This document shows, piece after piece, positions 34,225 to 45,541 of a stretch of 64,000 bases of DNA (its first letter is position 1; the number at the start of each line of letters is the position of its first letter). Location: NCBI GenBank assembly GCA_002682825.1, contig NOKP01000020.1, positions 1,054,001-1,118,000 of the forward strand, written 5' to 3'. This DNA is from Neonectria sp. B-13 (lineage: Eukaryota; Ascomycota; Sordariomycetes; Hypocreales; Nectriaceae). The notes under the pieces are model-generated. The model was not told where the DNA came from, did not search any database, and was given only the letters and a program-made list of their open reading frames with translations. Position numbers and translations under genes: made by a program.

Positions 34225-34620
34225 ATCAAAATTCAATAATTCCTTTGCATGTAGAACCGAGCTGGAATTTCCGCCCGATAGAGCTGAATCAAAAATACCT
34301 ATCTTTTCTGTTAAATTTCATGTCTTGTCATTCACAATGGCAAAGCGAATTCATTTGATGTGAATAAACCATTCATTCCAGGGTCATTTCCTGTCCCCCC
34401 AGCTCAACGAGCCGTAAGTATACAAAGACGATACATCGTAACACACCCCTATTTCCCAAACTCCCCAAAAATGCCATCCTGCCTGCGACGGCCCATGAAG
34501 CAAAAAGCACACATCCAATCCAGCCGCCTGATGTAAGCCCACAAAACGCCGAGACAATGGGTGATTCCAATTTAACACGCCTCCTTCACACTCCGTAACA
34601 CCTTGCTGTGCATCGGCTCT
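34225..34620. other. Convergent 3' ends of NOC2 and the spindle-pole gene
   Basis: Contains 3' UTRs with AAATTTC/AATAAAC words near 34312 and 34361. No gene seen. Confidence 0.6.
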
Positions 34621-37600
34621 TCAGAGCTCCGGGATACCTTCCCAAGTGAGCTGGTCGCTGCCACGGGTGACGTCTCGAACAGTCATACCCGTGATGTTGA
34701 GGATGGTCATCTCAATCTCCTCCTCGGACATAGCCTGTCCAGCAGCCTTCTGACCTTCCAGAACATCGTACAGGCTGTAGATCTGGTCGTTCTTGGCCTC
34801 AAGGCGCTTGAGCATGGCGCGGATCTTCTCAGCAAGGCTGAGGCGCTCGCGGCGGCCGAGGGCCTTGTCGCGACCGTTGTACTGCGTCTGGATGCGGGAG
34901 AGCTCAAGCTGCAAGTGATGGGATTCATCCTCGAGACCCTTGATCACTACTGCGAGAGCATGACCAGGAGATTGTGAGGGACGCATAGTAGGATCCTCCA
35001 CGGAGAGATCGCGGTCCGTGACAGGGATCGGACGAGGAACGGTGACGCGCTTCTTGCCACTAGCAAGCTCCGCCGAGGTTACCATGCCACGGTGGGAAGT
35101 AATACGGCTGCAGACAGTGCAGTTGCGGCAGCTGTGTTCGCAGAGGTCATCGAGGACGCGACGGGCATCGATGGAGAGGGTAGGGCAGGTATCCTTGTCC
35201 ACGCTCCTGATGCTATCCGCGGTGAGCTCGGACAAAACGATGTGCCGATGAGAGGATCGTGACAGAGAGCGAGTGTGCTGTGACTTCTGGCTATGGCTGG
35301 TATTGTCCTGAGTAGACTGCTTCTGCTCCTTGGGCTTCGGCTCTTTGCGAGCCTTAGGTGTCACGTTCAACTGCATGGAGTAGTCCTGGGTGGTGTCATC
35401 CATGGACTGCTGGCCGGTAGTCTCATCGTTGTCATCAAACTGGTCGAGGTCCTGGGTTGAGACTACCTTAGATGAAGCTCGGTGCTTGGTCTGAGAAGAA
35501 TTTCGACGCTTGCTTCCCTGGTTCGCAACGTTGGAGCTACTCTTCTGCGACGACTTCTCGGGTATCGAAAAGGCGACCTTCTGGCTGTGGCCATTGGTCT
35601 TCGTAGAGGAGCTCTTGCTCTTGCTGCGAGACTTTTGATGGGTCTCGCGAGTCTCGCTATGGGAAGTAGTGTCTCGCTTAGTCGTGTTTCGCGTCTCTTG
35701 TCGCGTCTCTTGCTCGGTGATGTCGGGGATGGTAGGCAACCTAGTGCTTTGAGCTGTGTCCTCCGGCAGTTCCTTGGTCTCGGTGTTTTCAACCGGGTTC
35801 GTATCGTTGGTGTTGATCGTGATGTCGGGAATGAAGAAGGCCGAAGTCATGTTCTCCTCAGTCTCGTCATCAAGCTGAGCAGAGAAATCTTCCTTAGGGA
35901 TGGGTCGGCAGTGATCCAACTGTTGCTTCAAAAACTCCACCTCTTCCTTCAGCTTCACATTCTCTTCATGCAGGTCGTGAATGCTGCGCTCGAAGCCCGA
36001 GTTCTCGCGGCGAAGAATCTTGTTCTCGCTGAAGTATTTCTCATTGTGTCGCACCAGGCTCTCGTTGTCCTCGCGGAGCGTTGACTTCTCCTCGCCCTTG
36101 TTCTGCATATCATGTTGCAAGGTCTCGATCTCCTCTCTGACAGCATCAAGTTCATGTTGAACGCCGTCCAAGTTCTCCCGGAGATCCTCGTTCTCCTCCA
36201 TTAAGGCCTTGTTGTTTGTCCGCAAAGATCGATTCTCAGTAATCAAAGATTGCTGATTGTGGTGGATCTTGTCGTTGTCGGATCGCAGCGCCTCGATTTC
36301 CTGCTTGATACTGATGTTTTCTTGTCGCAGAGTCTGGTTAGCTGCTTCAAGAGACGTGTTCTCAAGCTCCAAGGCATCTCGGCCATGCTTCATGGACATC
36401 AGATCCCGACGAAAGGTATCATTGTCATGACGGAGTTGCTCGGTTGATTCCAGTTGTCGATGAGTGGTTTCGAGTTCCTTCTCCTTAGTGCTCAGCTTGC
36501 GAGTGAGCTTGTTGATATCCTCACACGCTTCCTGAAGTTTCCTCACGGCACGGTCTCTTTCTTGAGATAGTGAGTCGTTTTCGATATCGTTAAGACTAGT
36601 CTTTCGGGAGACCTGCTCCAGTCTAGATTGTAGCGTAGCCACCTCAACCTCCAATCCTAATAGCTTGGTTAGTTGTGTATATCCTTATGCACGATCGGTT
36701 TACTCACGGTTCTTCTGAGCTATCACCTGCTCGCTGGCCTTGTGAGAGTTAAAGCCGTCGTCGGCGTGTTTTCGGGACTTGAGCTGAGCATCTAGTCGCT
36801 CAACCTCTTGCTGAAGGTTTTCGGCGTAGTCTTGCACCTTGTCGTAGTGTTCTTGGAGAGACACAATCTCCTCACGGATCATATCCATGGACACAAATAT
36901 ATTCTCTTCATCTTCAGGAACCTCCAGTCCATCAACGTCAGCGTGAAGGTTGGCGGAGTATTTGTCTTCCCGATCATGAACCTTGCCGTTCTTGACAAAG
37001 ATGGGGACACCGTTCCTCATCGAACCACTGAATCGAAGTGTGCCGGTGACAAAGTCGCCAAGGTGGGAGACGTCAGGCATGAAGAAAGACCGAGCATTGG
37101 TCTCATTATGGTTGGGGCTGGTCATAGACTCTGGTGAAGGAGGAACAGCCGTCAGGCTGGACTTGGCCGACGACATCTGGGGGGAAGGGCGATCACGCGC
37201 AGGCTCCCGCTGCTCATAGCTTTTGGGAGTTTGCGACGCGTTGCGGAGGCGTTCAAGGGCATCTGAGAGGGACTCTCGTCGCTGATGGTGCTGCTCCTTC
37301 ATGCTGTCTGAAGCGACGCGAGTGTGGACCTTGGCAAGAGGGCTCGGGTTACGAGTAATTTTCAAGGCAGGGTTTGAGAGGACCCGGGAGGGAGACTTGG
37401 CGAGGAGGGAGGACAGGTCGGATCCCTCATCGACGCGAGGTTGCATCTCGGCGCGAGTTCTGTTAGATCCCTGCCAGGTATCTTGGGTGGAGTCGTCGGC
37501 GAACTTGACAGCGGCTGGAGGCTTATTCTCTTTGGACTCTGCGCTCATGGGTCGCGTGTCTGTGTGGTCGTCGAAGATGGGCGCGTTGCGAGCCTTGGGC

Positions 37601-37860
37601 ATGCCAAAGAACTCAGGCCACTTGCGGTGGGCAGCCTCCCAGTTGATGGGCAGGTTGCGGGGAGCGGTTACGCGGGCGATGTCCTCATTGAGTCTGCGCG
37701 TGGACTCGCCGTCGGGGTCGGAAAAAACGGAGGACAGGGTCGGGCTGACGGTGCCGTGGGAGCCAGTGGAAGAGGGCGGTGAGTTGAAAGGGTTGTCGCG
37801 GTTGGCGTTCATTTCCCTAAGGATGCGGGAGCGATATCTGCTGGCTGTGTCGAACTCCAT
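34621..37860 (-). CDS. Spindle-pole-body coiled-coil protein with Cep57/Ppc89-type microtubule-binding domain
   Basis: Two exons (37860-36708, 36656-34621) encode 1062 residues; the 51-nt intron (GTGAGT...ACTAAC...TTAG) joins in phase 1. The N-terminus (SRYRSRILREMNANRDNPFNSPP, then PINWEAAHRKWPEFFG) resembles fungal spindle-pole proteins. From about 345 to 620 there is a nearly continuous heptad coiled coil rich in Glu/Asn/Leu. A disordered Ser/Thr/Lys region follows. A Cys motif CEHSCRNCTVC sits near 890-905. The C-terminal domain (about 950-1062: LQLELSRIQTQYNGRDKALGRR, SLAEKIRAMLKRLEAKNDQIYSLYDV, GMTVRDVTRGSDQLTWEGIPEL) matches the Cep57 centrosome microtubule-binding domain seen in S. 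pombe Ppc89. It probably anchors gamma-tubulin or SIN components at the spindle pole. Family assignment is from memory of the motif. Confidence 0.82.
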
Positions 37861-39237
37861 GGCTCTATTCACGCGTTACGGCGCGTGGTGGGCGGGTGCG
37901 GCCTTGGATGGGTGACGGGAGGGAAGGACCTAGTGGGCGTGTTTTGACCGTCCAAACTCGTGCTGGGAATGCTGAGGGTAATCAATGGTAAAAGAAACGC
38001 GGTCCGCCACGCGCTGAGAAAGAATTGCGCGTCGGTGTAGACATGGACTGAAGGCTGGAGAGTTAGAGTTGGCGTAGGATAGAGAAAGAGAACCGGAGTC
38101 GTGGGTTGCGGGTTATGGTCGCGGGAAGGTTAAGAGGTGACAGGGTGTGTGTTGGTGTCTGTTTTGGGTTGAAAGTAAACAAAGCAGCTGGTGGGCCCAC
38201 TGTTTTATGAAGTGCCGCTTCATCACTCGCTGAACGCGGGCCTGAAGGACGGCGGAGAGGCCACTAAACAGACGGGCAAGCCACTAAAAACCCTGCGGGA
38301 CATGGTGAAGTGAGGGCTCTCCAGGGCCAATTGGCGGCGGGGATGGAAGGGATGCTGGGGCTGTCCATTCATGTGAGTGCACCTCGCTTGAGGTTTACAT
38401 GAATGATACATAATTTATCTAAGCACAGGAGATAAACTGTATGAAGTCGACTAACAGGTATCCATCATTTCTAGTCTGCAAACATACGCGCTTTCCTTCT
38501 CGTCTCGCCGTTAGCTTTCCCTCTCAGACCCAACCCCCAGGAGCGTTAGGGTTGATCCCCCTCTCACACCAAATACAGCCGAGTATCAAGACAAGACATG
38601 TCTCTTGCGTTATCGCGCACGCCGCCATTCTGGATAAGGTGGGCTCCAGTACAAGAGCCCGTCGCCTCGTGACCAGAAATGCCGCTGGCGTCAGTCTCCA
38701 AACACATGGCGTCTCTTCCCATCCACCTTCCCGATAGCGACTGTCCATTCATGGCCCGGAAATCCGAATCCTAGTCATGTCTTTGCAGGTTTGTCGGAAT
38801 CGCTCGTGGCCCACTTGTTTTCCGGTCTGCGCCACCAACGTCCCGACCACGAACTGGTCTTGGGTGGGGCAAAGTGTCGCACATGGCTCACCCTCAAGAC
38901 AAGACGAAACCCCAGTCACCTGCCTTTCGTCTTCCCTGATAACCTCACTCACTCAACCACAACCCTCCCAAGCCTCCATCTTTGACCCTCGCTGGTTGCT
39001 TTTCCCCTTGGACCTCAGAAGACACCCTTCAAAACTGCATTTTTGGGTTCCTTTTTCGTCGCAAAACCAGCCCCATCTCGCCCATCCGCTCTCACTGCGA
39101 GATCGCATCGACATCGACATCGACATGGATCGTCCTATCCCGTAAAAACCGCGCGTTGTGACCAGATGCGCCTCTCTCCAAGCCCACGATAAGCTCGACC
39201 CTGTCGTCTAGAATCAACAACGCATCGAATCTTCGCC
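37861..39237. other. Divergent promoter region, 1.4 kb
   Basis: Holds the 5' regions of the spindle-pole gene (left) and the GH76 gene (right). Short overlapping frames around 38,440-38,985 are not convincing. A CATCGA hexanucleotide repeat lies at 39106-39126 in the GH76 leader. Confidence 0.55.
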
Positions 39238-41124
39238 ATGGCTCGGTTATCTGCCGTGGCTGGCCTCATCGGCCTCCTCACTCCACATATCGTATTCGCG
39301 GCTCCCACCCACAACAGTGCACAGCAATACTGCCCCGTCTTCTACACTAAACCGCCAGGCGACTGCAAGCCCCTCCCCGAGACATTCTTAGCCTTCTCTT
39401 CCAAGGCCCCCGAGCCTCCTTACGTGGATTCCCATGTTCTCGATTATGCCGTCGAGGCCCTGGCCGTCCTGCAAGACCAGTATTTCCAACCAGACTATGC
39501 GACCTGGCCCTCCGCCATAGACTGGACGGCTGCCGTCGCGGGCACTGTAATTGCTGGCATGCTGACTACGTTGTCCAAGTCTTTGGCCTCTTTTGAGCTC
39601 ACCAGTGGCACAGACGACTGGAAGGCCAAGGAGAACCTCATCTCATCATACTATGCCCAGTTAGTCGGGTCCTACTTTGGACAGGACGTCCTATCTATCA
39701 GAGGACAGGTAAGTTTCTTCATTAATTAAGGCTTCTTCTTGTACTAAAACATTACCAAGGCCTATGACGATATTCTCTGGGTGGCCCTCGGCTGGGTTGA
39801 GGCAATCAAATTTGTGACAACTCACACCGACTTACACTACCCCAGATCCGAATCAAATGAGATTGGCCCAGGCAGTGGCCTCAAGGGTGTCATGGACTCA
39901 CTCCCTTGGCATGGCCACAATTGGTATTCGTCCTTTGCTCATCGGTCACGGATCTTCTGGAACCTCGGGGCTCACGGCTGGGAAACAAAGTTCTGCAATG
40001 GAGGCATGGTCTGGAACCCTCGCCTCAACCCGTACAAGAACGCCATTACCAACGAGCTCTGGATCTCCGCATCCATTTCCATGTATCGACACTTTCCTGG
40101 CGACAACTTTACCGCGCCGTGGCTTGCAGCTTCCGGGTTCCCTGAAAATGATCCCGCACACCTAGAGTCCGCTATAGAAGGATACAACTGGTTAATGGAT
40201 GTCAACATGACGAATCACCGCGGCCTGTTTGTGGACGGCTACCACATCGATAGAAGGAGGCCTGGTAACACAAAATGTGATCAGCGCGACGAGATGGTTT
40301 ACACGTACAACCAAGGCGTCTTGCTCACGGGACAGCGAGGGCTCTGGACCGTCAGTGGCAGCGCATCGTTTTTGGAGGAAGGTCACGTCTTGATCCAGTC
40401 CGTCATCGAAGCGACTGGGTGGAGCCTTAAGGAGAACAAGGCTGTCGATGACCTGAAATCGGTTCCGTCTGGTCGCCTGCCACCCTGGAGAGGCCTCGGC
40501 CGTGGAGGAATCATCGAAGAGCAGTGCGATGCAAGTGGCACATGTTCGCAGGACGGACAAACCTTCAAGGGTGTTTTCTTCCATCACCTGACCGCCTTCT
40601 GTGCGCCTCTAGATCCCGTTCGGATTGAAGAGGGCATGACGGTGGATAGGCGAGGCTATAGACGAGTCAAAGTCGCCCATAGCACTGCCTGCAACCTATA
40701 TGTTGGCTGGATCAAGCACAACGCCCTCGCAGCACTGGGCACTCGCGACGATGCTGGACGTTTCGGGATGTGGTGGGGCGCCGGGATCTTCGACGCAGTC
40801 GTTACGCTCGACAACGATGGAATCAACCACGAGGCAGAGAACACGACAGATTATCGCAATCAAGGGACGCCGGAGGACGAGACATGGGGAGGCAATCATC
40901 GATGGCTACCCGGAACTGGGCGGTGGAATGTGTTGGAGCCTGGGTCAGATCAGAAGGTTCTGAGCGGGTTCAAAGCGACTCAGGATGTAAGAGATCGACG
41001 TGCATCCGGGGAAGCAGGAAAGAGCCAGCAGGACCCCAATGAGCGGGGCCGGGGTCGAACGGTGGAGACTCAGGTTGGCGGCCTCGCATTGCTTAGAGCT
41101 TATTGGGAGCTCTCCCAATCCTGA
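39238..41124 (+). CDS. Secreted glycoside hydrolase family 76 (alpha-1,6-mannanase type)
   Basis: Two exons (39238-39708, 39760-41124) encode 611 residues; the 51-nt intron (GTAAGT...CTAAAAC...CAAG) is phase 0. A clear signal peptide spans residues 1-21 (MARLSAVAGLIGLLTPHIVFA). GH76 features follow: the paired acids in QAYDDILWVALGWVE at the exon junction (about 157-171, the catalytic DD of the family), FCNGGMVWNP near 250, and KNAITNELWISASISMYRHF. Later come TYNQGVLLTGQRGLW and a C-terminal AYWELSQS. Family members cleave or transfer alpha-1,6-mannan; fungal homologues act on cell-wall mannan and GPI glycans. There is no hydrophobic C-terminal GPI signal, so unlike Dcw1/Dfg5 it is probably freely secreted. 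A charged linker near 570-600 may be flexible. Confidence 0.88.
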
Positions 41125-41802
41125 TGATGGCATAGAGGTTTACAATGAAGGGATCAAGACGATATAACGCATTAGATTACACACATAGCATAAACGATCT
41201 TGGATAGAAGGGCAAGGCACCCTCGGTACAATACACACACATTTCATGTTAGTCTGCAGTGTAAAAACAGCGCCCAAGCTGTTCACTAGTGACCCAGAGC
41301 AACCTTGTCAGCCTTAAAAGGCGAAAGTACCGTCCGGCACAGATATCCGGGCCGCTGATCAAGGCGAAACGTCACCGTCGCGAGCTCCGACAGGAGAAGC
41401 GTGTCAGGCCGGCGGAGTGATTGGGCGGACCCGACAAGTGGGGCCAACTCCGGGTCTACCGTGGCAGCGCCAAGCCATTTCGGGGAGTCGATTCGAGTTG
41501 GTCAGCGTGCACTGCCCGCGAGGGCTGCGCATCTGGCGATCATCTCGAATCGAAGACTCAATTGGGAATGAAATGGGAAATTGGGAGGGAGTAGTCTTGA
41601 CATATAAGGATGCGATGAATGGAAGAAGAGAAAAGAATATTTCTGGGTATCATCACAACTCACCAAGACACTTGATTCAGCTTCACAACTTGTCATTTTG
41701 ATTACCCTGGACTCACGGCTTTCAATCGAAAAACACAACAATTCCAACATCTATATCCTCAATCTTCCAAGGCTTCGCAACTCATCAAATCTATCATCCA
41801 TC
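41125..41802. other. Intergenic space
   Basis: GH76 3' UTR and promoter of the repeat-rich gene. No gene seen. Confidence 0.6.
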
Positions 41803-42552
41803 ATGATCAGAGGACTTATTTCACGGAAGCTCGGGCCTCTCATGGGAGACTCCCAGCAGCAGCAACAACAGCAACAACCTCAAAACACTTACCAAAGTTT
41901 CCCCAACGGCCCTCAACCAAGCCCCTACAACCGCGATCAACCGCAAGTCATGAACGGGGGCTACTCCATGGCTGCTCCGATCCCATCGAAGCGTCAGCAC
42001 CGCGCTGAGCGTCGGGCAGATCGTCATTACCGTCATGCTGAGCGAAGCATGCAACGAGTCGAATACAAAGCGGAGCGGGGTTTTCGAAAGGCAGACCGAC
42101 GTGGCGAGCTTGCACCTGCCGTGCCAGCAATGTATCAGACTACTGGCGGTGGCCAGATGTATTCAAGAGAGCCCAATGGCTACGATATGAGGGAGGTCGG
42201 TGGCCAGACGTACTCAAGAGAGCCCAATGGCTACGATATGAGGGAGGTCGGTGGCCAGACGTACTCAAGAGAGCCCAATGGCTACGATATGAGGGAGGTC
42301 AATGCCCAGACGTACTCAAGAGAGCCCAATGGCTACGATCCGAGGGAGGTGGAGTATCAACAGCGACAAGAGGTCTATCCAAGAGAGCCCAATAGCTACG
42401 ATGCGAGGGAGATGGAGTATCCACAGCGACAAGAGATGTATGCGCCGGTGCCGGAGAACTGGGAAGCGGGACAGGCCGGTGCCGCTCCTCGTCGCCAATT
42501 TGAGGGTGTACCTCCGCCGCCTGCTTACGAGGACGTTCAGAGGAATCAATGA
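41803..42552 (+). CDS. Repeat-rich, Gln/Tyr/Arg-rich protein with a PPxY motif
   Basis: A single-exon frame of 249 residues from the ATG at 41803. It contains no known domain. Residues 18-32 are Gln-rich; 60-95 are Arg/His-rich and amphipathic (RAERRADRHYRHAERSMQRV). Residues 116-183 hold four 17-residue repeats of the type GGQTYSREPNGYDMREV, followed by two looser copies. The C-terminus reads FEGVPPPPAYEDVQRNQ, a PPxY element (PPAY) that binds WW domains such as those of Rsp5/Nedd4 ubiquitin ligases. An upstream in-frame stretch exists but begins without a conserved start. Adaptor or stress-related roles are possible; function is unknown. Repeats with almost identical DNA suggest recent expansion. 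Confidence 0.75.
   Translation: MIRGLISRKLGPLMGDSQQQQQQQQPQNTYQSFPNGPQPSPYNRDQPQVMNGGYSMAAPIPSKRQHRAERRADRHYRHAERSMQRVEYKAERGFRKADRRGELAPAVPAMYQTTGGGQMYSREPNGYDMREVGGQTYSREPNGYDMREVGGQTYSREPNGYDMREVNAQTYSREPNGYDPREVEYQQRQEVYPREPNSYDAREMEYPQRQEMYAPVPENWEAGQAGAAPRRQFEGVPPPPAYEDVQRNQ
42148..42351 (+). repeat. Four 51-bp coding tandem repeats
   Basis: Units at 42148-42198, 42199-42249, 42250-42300 and 42301-42351. The first three are nearly identical in DNA; the fourth differs at both ends. Each keeps frame and adds 17 residues. Confidence 0.95.
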
Positions 42553-43224
42553 GACGTGGATACGATGGAATTGAGTACTCGGAGGATAGGAGTTTGTATT
42601 ACGGCGTCTTCGTGCTTGGGATAGATATAGCGCTAGTACTAGTACTAGATAATTTCTAAAAGAATCACAGTTCAAAATAACCCATATCAGTCCCTTTCAC
42701 AATGACGCCAAAACAAATGGTGTGGCCGTGGTTGGATTAACCCCTTGCAGCAGTGGCGCCGCATCCTCTCCGATATCGAAACCCCCGCCAGGAATGAAAG
42801 CGCCGACCCCGCCACCGGAGGTACACGGAACATCAATTGGGAGACAACCTCCGCCCGATAGAGCTTGCAAAGAAACGGTCAAGATAGTCGGCCCATGGAG
42901 GAATAGAATGGCATATTAATGGCCTGTTTTTTGCTGGCTTAAATGAACTACTCGGCAGTCTTGGCCTCCGTATCTCGTCGTCCTGATGGTTAGAGTTCCG
43001 TATGAGTCCGTGTATGAGTCCACGTCGGTGAGTCCCGTTTAGCGCATCCGCACCCGGCATGGACCCTGCGATTTGCTGTGACCCCCACCACACAGCCATG
43101 TGTCTGCCGCGTGCGGATTGACCGTCTGCCGGTGCGTATCCTGGGCTAACAAAACTTCAAGGTCCGGTCCGCGGTGACTCCTCCCTTCATCTTTTCACCA
43201 ACAAAGAATCCTCGCGCGCCCAGA
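42553..43224. other. ILV1 promoter region
   Basis: Contains the 3' UTR of the repeat-rich gene and the promoter of ILV1. A short basic peptide frame without ATG precedes the ILV1 start (43153-43224); see findings. No TGACTC Gcn4/CPC1 site is obvious, although GTGACTCC occurs at 43174. Confidence 0.5.
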
Positions 43225-45041
43225 ATGCCCTCGCTCCAAGAATCTCCCGTGGTCCCTGTACCTACCAATGGCATCACGAATGGCACCAAGGCCGACACAC
43301 GGCCTCACACGCCCACCAGCACCATGGCCCTGACAGAGTACAGCGCCAACCCGTCCACTCCGTCCGAGGAGACGCGCGCTCGCATCAAGCACAGCGTGCC
43401 TGACGACTTTCTCCTGCCCACAGGATATCCCGACGTGAGCAATGGCGGCCCCTAAGAATCCCTTTGACGAAGAACTACTTGGCTGACTTGCTGGTTCTTT
43501 GCTCCTCCCAGTACCTCCGACTTATCGCCAGCGCCACGTCCAGAGTCTACGAGGCCTGCGAGATCACCCCATTGACCCACGCCATTAACCTGAGCAACCG
43601 CCTCGAGTGCAATGTCCTGCTCAAGCGCGAGGATACGCAGCCCGTCTTCAGCTTCAAGCTGCGTGGCGCCTACAACAAGATGGCCCACCTCGATCCCGCC
43701 GTGAGCTGGAAGGGTGTTGTCTGCTGCTCCGCCGGCAACCATGCTCAGGGCGTTGCCTTCTCCGCCCGCAAGCTCAAGATCCCGGCCACTATCATCATGC
43801 CCGAGGCTACCCCGAGCATCAAGCACATGAACGTTGCCCGGCTGGGCGGTCACGTCGTCCTGCACGGTGCCGACTTCGACGCCGCCAAGGAGGAGTGCGC
43901 GAGACGAGAGAAGCAGGATGGACTGATCAACATCCCTCCCTTCGACGACCCCTACGTCATTGCTGGCCAGGGCACCATCGGAAACGAGCTCTTCGCCCAG
44001 GTCAACATGGCCAAGGTGGAGGCCATCTTCTGTTGCTGTGGAGGCGGTGGCCTCATTGCTGGAATCGGCCTTTACGTCAAGAGAATGGCTCCTCACGTCA
44101 AGATCATTGGCGTCGAGGCTTACGATGCCAATGCCATGGCCCAGTCACTTAAGAAGGGCGAACGCGTTGTGCTCAAGGAGGTCGGTCTGTTCGCTGACGG
44201 TGCTGCCGTCAAGACTGTGGGCGAGGAGACGTTCCGTATTGCTAAGGAGGTCGTGGACGATGTCATCGAGGTGACGACCGACGAGATCTGCGCTGCCATC
44301 AAGGACATGTACGACGACACTCGCTCGGGCCTGGAGCCTGCTGGCGCCATGTCCATTGCCGGCCTGAAGAAGTACGTTGCGCAGAACCCCTCTAGGGACT
44401 CGAAGCGGAACCTCATCGCCATAACTTCTGGCGCCAACATGAACTTTGACCGTCTGAGATTTGTTGCTGAGCGTGCGACTCTGGGCGAGGGAAAGGAGGC
44501 CCTCCTGGCTGTTCAGATCCCCGAGCGCCCCGGCTCATTCATGAACCTCATCAACACCATTATGCCCCACGCAGTGACCGAGTTCTCGTACCGATATGCC
44601 AGCGACGAGGTGGCCAACATTCTCATCGGTTTGTCTTTGACGGCCCCCGCCGACCAACGCACCGAGGAGCTGCGCATGCTCATTGAGCGCATCAAGGCCG
44701 ACGGCATGAACGTGACAGACCTGTCTGGCGACGAGCTCGCCAAGAGCCACATCCGATACCTGGTTGGTGGCCGATCCGGTGTGCCAAACGAGAGGCTGTA
44801 CATGTTCACCTTCCCCGAGCGACCCGGTGCGCTCGAGAAGTTCTTGGTGACCCTGCGACCCAAGTTCAACATCAGCCTGTTCCAGTACCGCAACTACGGC
44901 GGCGACGTGGGCAAGATCGTCACGGGCATCCTGTGCCCCGACGAGGAAGTCCCTGAGCTGCACAAGTTCCTGCGCGAGATCGGCTATCCTTACGAGGACT
45001 GCACCAACTCGGAGGTCTTCAAGACATTTTTGCGGACGTAG
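43225..45041 (+). CDS. ILV1: Threonine deaminase (threonine dehydratase, biosynthetic)
   Basis: Two exons (43225-43434, 43512-45041) encode 579 residues; the 77-nt intron joins in phase 0. The PLP lysine is K119 in VFSFKLRGAYNKM. The substrate-binding CSAGNHAQGVA motif follows near 145-155, and the phosphate-binding glycine loop CCCGGGGLIAGIG is at about 244-256. Two ACT-like regulatory domains fill the C-terminus (IPERPGSFMNLINTI and FPERPGALEKFLVTL), as in the isoleucine-inhibited biosynthetic enzyme. It converts threonine to 2-oxobutanoate, the first step of isoleucine synthesis, normally in mitochondria. The first 60 residues are Thr/Pro/Ser-rich and do not look like a good import signal, which is odd for this enzyme. 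Codon use is strongly biased, consistent with high expression. Confidence 0.95.
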
Positions 45042-45541
45042 AAAAAAAATCCCGAGTAAAATATATAGAGTGGGAGAGGATGTTGAGTTCTGATTAAACG
45101 TTTGGCGTTTTGGAAAAATTGGGGAATTTCAAAAGGCCATGTTTTTTTTTATTCGATTTCAGCGGGCTGTTTAGTTGCAGATAGACTGCTAGCTTGCAAA
45201 TAGACTGCTAGCTTGCAGATAGAATGGTAGGTTCATGGGCATATTAAGGAGACTGGACAAACACAATGTCGTTGGCGTTGAGTTTTTGAACTGTCTACGA
45301 TGGTTTAACCTTGTTGTTGCTTTTCGAGAACCTATAGCAAAATACAAGGGCATCATCTTTCGAGCCTCATTTAATTCAGTATGTCAAGTCTCGCTCTGCA
45401 GCCTCCCCATTCAGAGGTTGAGCAAGTGCATGGATGTCATCGGCGAAATTTCATGCCGAATCCCGTTGTGATGATTTGGTACACGATCAACTTTCATCTC
45501 TTACATCATCACCGATCGTTTGCGTCTCATGAACTGCAAAA
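45042..45541. other. Spacer with an AT-richer composition
   Basis: ILV1 3' UTR and, to the right, the promoter of the first Tse2-like gene. Base composition drops here from the GC-rich ILV1. Contains the 19-bp triplication at 45176-45232. Confidence 0.6.
45176..45232. repeat. Three tandem 19-bp units
   Basis: TGCAGATAGACTGCTAGCT, a copy with one change, and a more diverged third copy, directly adjacent. Non-coding. Confidence 0.85.

Noticed and set aside
43452..44096. 214-codon frame antisense to ILV1
   Set aside because: Shadow of a highly biased gene; no domain and no start context.
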